Shown: positions 63,881 to 64,000 of the stretch, piece after piece
How positions within the stretch are numbered: position 1 is the first letter of the stretch
Layout: every line of letters starts with the position of its first letter
Assembly (NCBI GenBank): GCA_013141505.1
Contig: JABFQX010000020.1
Span: 24,827 to 88,826, forward strand
DNA from: Methyloglobulus sp.
GTDB taxonomy: Bacteria > Pseudomonadota > Gammaproteobacteria > Methylococcales > Methylomonadaceae
Reading direction: 5' to 3'
Length of the DNA: 64,000 nt
Notes under the pieces: model-generated
The model's input: only the letters and a program-made list of their open reading frames with translations
Databases searched by the model: none
Told to the model about the DNA's origin: nothing
Made by a program: the position numbers and the translations under genes

Positions 63881-64000
63881 GGGTCTGTTGACAATTAATA
63901 TGAGATAATTATGCCAACTAATTGAATAGGGTGGCAAATGGTAAGAAAGATATTGCGGGACGACCAATGGGAAAGGATTGAGTACATGTTACCTGGCAAA
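63881..64000 (+). mobile_element. Left end of a second IS5-family element, cut by the window
   Basis: GGGTCTGTTGACAATTAAT next to CTA looks like the terminal repeat of IS5-family (IS427-type) elements. 57 bases later a transposase frame opens. The rest lies outside the window, so completeness cannot be judged. Confidence 0.7.
63938..64000 (+). CDS. IS5-family transposase, N-terminus only
   Basis: The ATG at 63938 opens 21 codons with the DDQWERIEYMLPGK pattern of the DUF4096-type N-terminal domain found in IS427-group transposases. The frame runs off the window. It is upstream of and divergent from mtnB. Whether the gene is intact cannot be seen. Confidence 0.75.
   Translation, partial: MVRKILRDDQWERIEYMLPGK

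Overview
The window is a stretch of ordinary chromosome from a gammaproteobacterium of moderate GC. The gene orders fmt-rsmB-DUF4390-ntrY-ntrX, rplM-rpsI, petABC-sspAB, gatCAB, mreBCD-mrdA-rodA-mltB-rlpA-dacA-dat-ybeD and mtnBDC are typical of the class. The protein style fits Methylococcales (type I methanotrophs). That placement is inferred from general resemblance: no methane-oxidation gene lies in the window.

Layout. 1-7.3 kb holds formyl-Met-tRNA synthesis, 16S rRNA methylation, an NtrY/NtrX-type two-component system and the L13/S9 operon, closed by a textbook terminator. 7.4-11.4 kb is a probable inorganic-carbon module: a TetR regulator diverges from a SulP transporter, a beta carbonic anhydrase and a small membrane protein, followed by a GlcG/HbpS-like gene. 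11.7-15.6 kb is an accessory patch. A broken IS5-family element is fused to the 5' fragment of an outer-membrane-protein gene, whose intact 916-residue neighbour joins a DUF3570-like barrel to a second His/Met-rich barrel behind a Fur/Zur-like palindrome. 16.0-20.2 kb is one very large, unrecognised membrane protein. 20.5-24.5 kb encodes the cytochrome bc1 complex and SspA/SspB.

24.6-41 kb is a loose accessory region of small enzymes and regulators: NTF2-like, DsrE-like, tautomerase, two GNATs, PhzF, GFA, PaiB, a PTP-like protein, a LuxR-type membrane regulator, a free-standing Lon N-domain, a class-C beta-lactamase-like lipoprotein, and an AraC-controlled SDR/GST/MAPEG operon. It contains at least two decayed genes: a PPOX-type FMN protein with three lesions, and a TonB-like gene split over three frames with a 9-G tract at one break. 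It also contains several clean palindromes. A good TetR operator/promoter lies at 26.3 kb.

41-64 kb returns to housekeeping: peroxiredoxin, mutY-yggX, UPF0182, DUF502, gatCAB, the cell-elongation and peptidoglycan cluster (mreB to ybeD), ppnN, and methionine-salvage mtnB-mtnD-mtnC. A second IS5-family element starts at the right edge and is cut by the window.

No CRISPR array, rRNA, tRNA or prophage was seen. The most unusual items are the dual-barrel His/Met-rich outer-membrane protein with its truncated paralogue, the 1386-residue membrane protein, the NtrX homologue lacking GAFTGA and the Walker B aspartate, the poly-G TonB-like locus, and mreC, which has no standard start codon at the position its sequence demands.
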